DNA of 39,226 nt from Nitrospirota bacterium (lineage in GTDB: Bacteria; Nitrospirota; Thermodesulfovibrionia; SZUA-242): assembly GCA_003235715.1 (NCBI GenBank), contig QJVM01000052.1, forward strand, positions 1 to 39,226. Reading direction: 5' to 3'. Numbering within the stretch: the stretch's first letter is position 1; each line of letters begins with the position of its first letter. Under the pieces are notes generated by a model, which had not been told where the DNA came from, searched no databases, and saw only the letters and a list, made by a program, of their open reading frames with translations. Both the position numbers and the translations under genes were made by a program. Below, one piece after another: positions 37,462 through 39,226 of the stretch.

Positions 37462-39219
37462 ATGAAAGAGATCCAGGTCAAGGTCTGCTTGGGCACCTCG
37501 GGGAAGGCTGCGGGGGGGGAGGACATTCTCCGCCTGTTCAGGGAACATGCAAGCGCGGTCATGGCGGACGTGTCCGTGGAACGGCGCTGCCATACCCGGA
37601 AGGTCGGATGCAGGGGTTTCTGCTCCAAGGACGTGCTGGTGGATGTCATGATGGACGGGATGAAGACGACCTATCAGGCGGTGAAACCGGACATGGTTCC
37701 CCGGATCGTGGAAGAGCATCTCGTGGGGGGACAGCCTGTCACGGAATGGATGGTTGGCCCCGATTATGAAGCCTTTCATCAAAAACAGTACAAGATTGTC
37801 CTTGGCCCGTGCGGACAGATCGACCCGGAAGATATCGATGACTATATCAGGATGAACGGCTACCGCGCGGCGCGGAAGGCCATCACGTCCCTGTCGCCTG
37901 ACGAGGTGATTGACCGTGTCCAGCGTTCCGGACTCCGGGGCCGGGGCGGAAGTGGCTACCTGACCGGACAGAAGTGGGCCATCTGCCGGAACGAGCCGGT
38001 GGAGTGCAAGTTTGTGATATGCAATGTGGGCGAGGTGAACCGTGCGCTCGCGGAAGGAAACCCCCATTCGATCATCGAAGGGGTGCTCATCGCCGGATAC
38101 GCCGTGGGCGCCTCACGAGGATACATCTATATCCGCGAACGTTATCATCTGGCGGTGAGCCGCCTGGAGCAGGCCATCGATCAGGCCCGCCAGAAGGGCT
38201 TCTTTGGCCGGAACATCTTCGGAAGCGGTTACAACTTTGACCTTCGGTTCCGCTTCGGGACCGAAGCCTTCATCTGCGGAGAGGAAACGGCCCTCATGGA
38301 GTCCATCGAGGGCAAGCGGGCCATGCCCCGGCTTCGCCCTCCCTTTCCTGCGCGGGAGGGACTCTGGGGAAATCCCACCGTGATCAACAACGCGGAAACC
38401 TTCTCCAATATCCCGCTCATTATCGGGATGGGACCGGAGTGGTTCGCCTCCATCGGAACCGAGGCGAGCAAGGGGACCAAAGTGTTTACGCTTTCCGGCA
38501 AGGTGCGAAACAACGGGCTCGTGGAAATTCCAATGGGAATGCCCCTCCGGGAGATTGTCTACGGGATCGGAGGCGGAATCGCGGGAGACAAGGAGATGAA
38601 GGCGGTCCAGGTGGGGGGGCCGTCCGGCGGGATCATTCCTCATTCCATGATCGACATGGGACTCGATTATGAGTCGCTTTACAAGATGGGAACCATTGTG
38701 GGCTCGGGCGGAATGATCGTTTTCGATGAGGATGACTGCATGGTGTCTGTGACGCGGTTCTTTCTCGAGTTTCTCCACCGGGAGTCCTGCGGCAAGTGTA
38801 CCCCCTGCCGGATCGGCACCAAGCGCATGCTCGAGATCCTGACCCGCATCACGGAAGGCCGGGGTACGATGGAAGACCTGGACAAGTTGGACCAACTCAG
38901 TACCCTGATGAAGGCTTCCTCGCTGTGCGGGCTCGGCCGGACAGCTCCCAATCCCTTCATCACGAGCATGAGCCATTTCCGAAGCGAGTACCTGGCCCAT
39001 ATCCACAAGAAGAAATGCCCGGCCGGCGTCTGCAAGGCATTGATCGAGTTCTCCATCGTTGAAGGGCTGTGCAAAGGATGTGGCGTATGTAAGAAGGTGT
39101 GCCCTGCTGAAGCCATATCGGGGGAGAAGAAGCTTCCGCACTGGATCGATACCACGGTGTGCGTGAAATGCGGAGCCTGCTTTGCACGCTGCAAGTTCAA
39201 GGCGATTCGGAAGAATTAG
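37462..39219 (+). CDS. NuoF-like subunit (copy 2), divergent in the FMN-binding motif
   Basis: GRGGSGYLTGQKWAI, CNVGEVNRALAEGNPHS (shortened versus CNADEGDPGAFMDRSVIEGNPH), FICGEETALMESIEG, SCGKCTPCRIGTKRMLEIL, C-term CKGCGVCKKVCPAEAISG / CVKCGACFARCK. Confidence 0.93.
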   Translation: MKEIQVKVCLGTSGKAAGGEDILRLFREHASAVMADVSVERRCHTRKVGCRGFCSKDVLVDVMMDGMKTTYQAVKPDMVPRIVEEHLVGGQPVTEWMVGPDYEAFHQKQYKIVLGPCGQIDPEDIDDYIRMNGYRAARKAITSLSPDEVIDRVQRSGLRGRGGSGYLTGQKWAICRNEPVECKFVICNVGEVNRALAEGNPHSIIEGVLIAGYAVGASRGYIYIRERYHLAVSRLEQAIDQARQKGFFGRNIFGSGYNFDLRFRFGTEAFICGEETALMESIEGKRAMPRLRPPFPAREGLWGNPTVINNAETFSNIPLIIGMGPEWFASIGTEASKGTKVFTLSGKVRNNGLVEIPMGMPLREIVYGIGGGIAGDKEMKAVQVGGPSGGIIPHSMIDMGLDYESLYKMGTIVGSGGMIVFDEDDCMVSVTRFFLEFLHRESCGKCTPCRIGTKRMLEILTRITEGRGTMEDLDKLDQLSTLMKASSLCGLGRTAPNPFITSMSHFRSEYLAHIHKKKCPAGVCKALIEFSIVEGLCKGCGVCKKVCPAEAISGEKKLPHWIDTTVCVKCGACFARCKFKAIRKN

Positions 39220-39226
39220 GGAAACC

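Overview
The window is a dense, GC-rich bacterial chromosomal segment. The gene content looks Desulfobacterota-like, but that is an inference. It is mostly housekeeping genes: partial midA-like, nadA, SLT transglycosylase, panC, ispG, mltG, a CCA/polyA polymerase family gene, bamD, siroheme synthase N-domain, mscS, parAB and mfd. No IS element, prophage, CRISPR array, rRNA or tRNA was recognised. The most interesting parts are: (1) a two-gene unit at 18774-24239. It encodes a 1394-aa protein with about 880 N-terminal residues I cannot assign, fused to a PPDK-type ATP-grasp and phosphohistidine swivel domain. The ORF stops before any PEP/pyruvate TIM barrel and directly abuts a divergent GAPDH-family gene. 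(2) A formate dehydrogenase/NADH-dehydrogenase-like locus at 31616-39219. The catalytic subunit is split in the ORF track by an in-frame TGA that is almost certainly selenocysteine, with a GGUCU-loop bSECIS hairpin at the correct spacing. It is flanked by two nuoE/nuoF-like pairs, and the second NuoF has a deletion in the FMN-site motif. (3) An ACP-FAAL-PlsC fusion. (4) A mrfAB-like (yprAB) helicase/exonuclease pair. (5) A NosL-like protein with an atypical Cys motif, preceded by three tandem hairpins. All calls come from reading motifs and translations; no database search was run.
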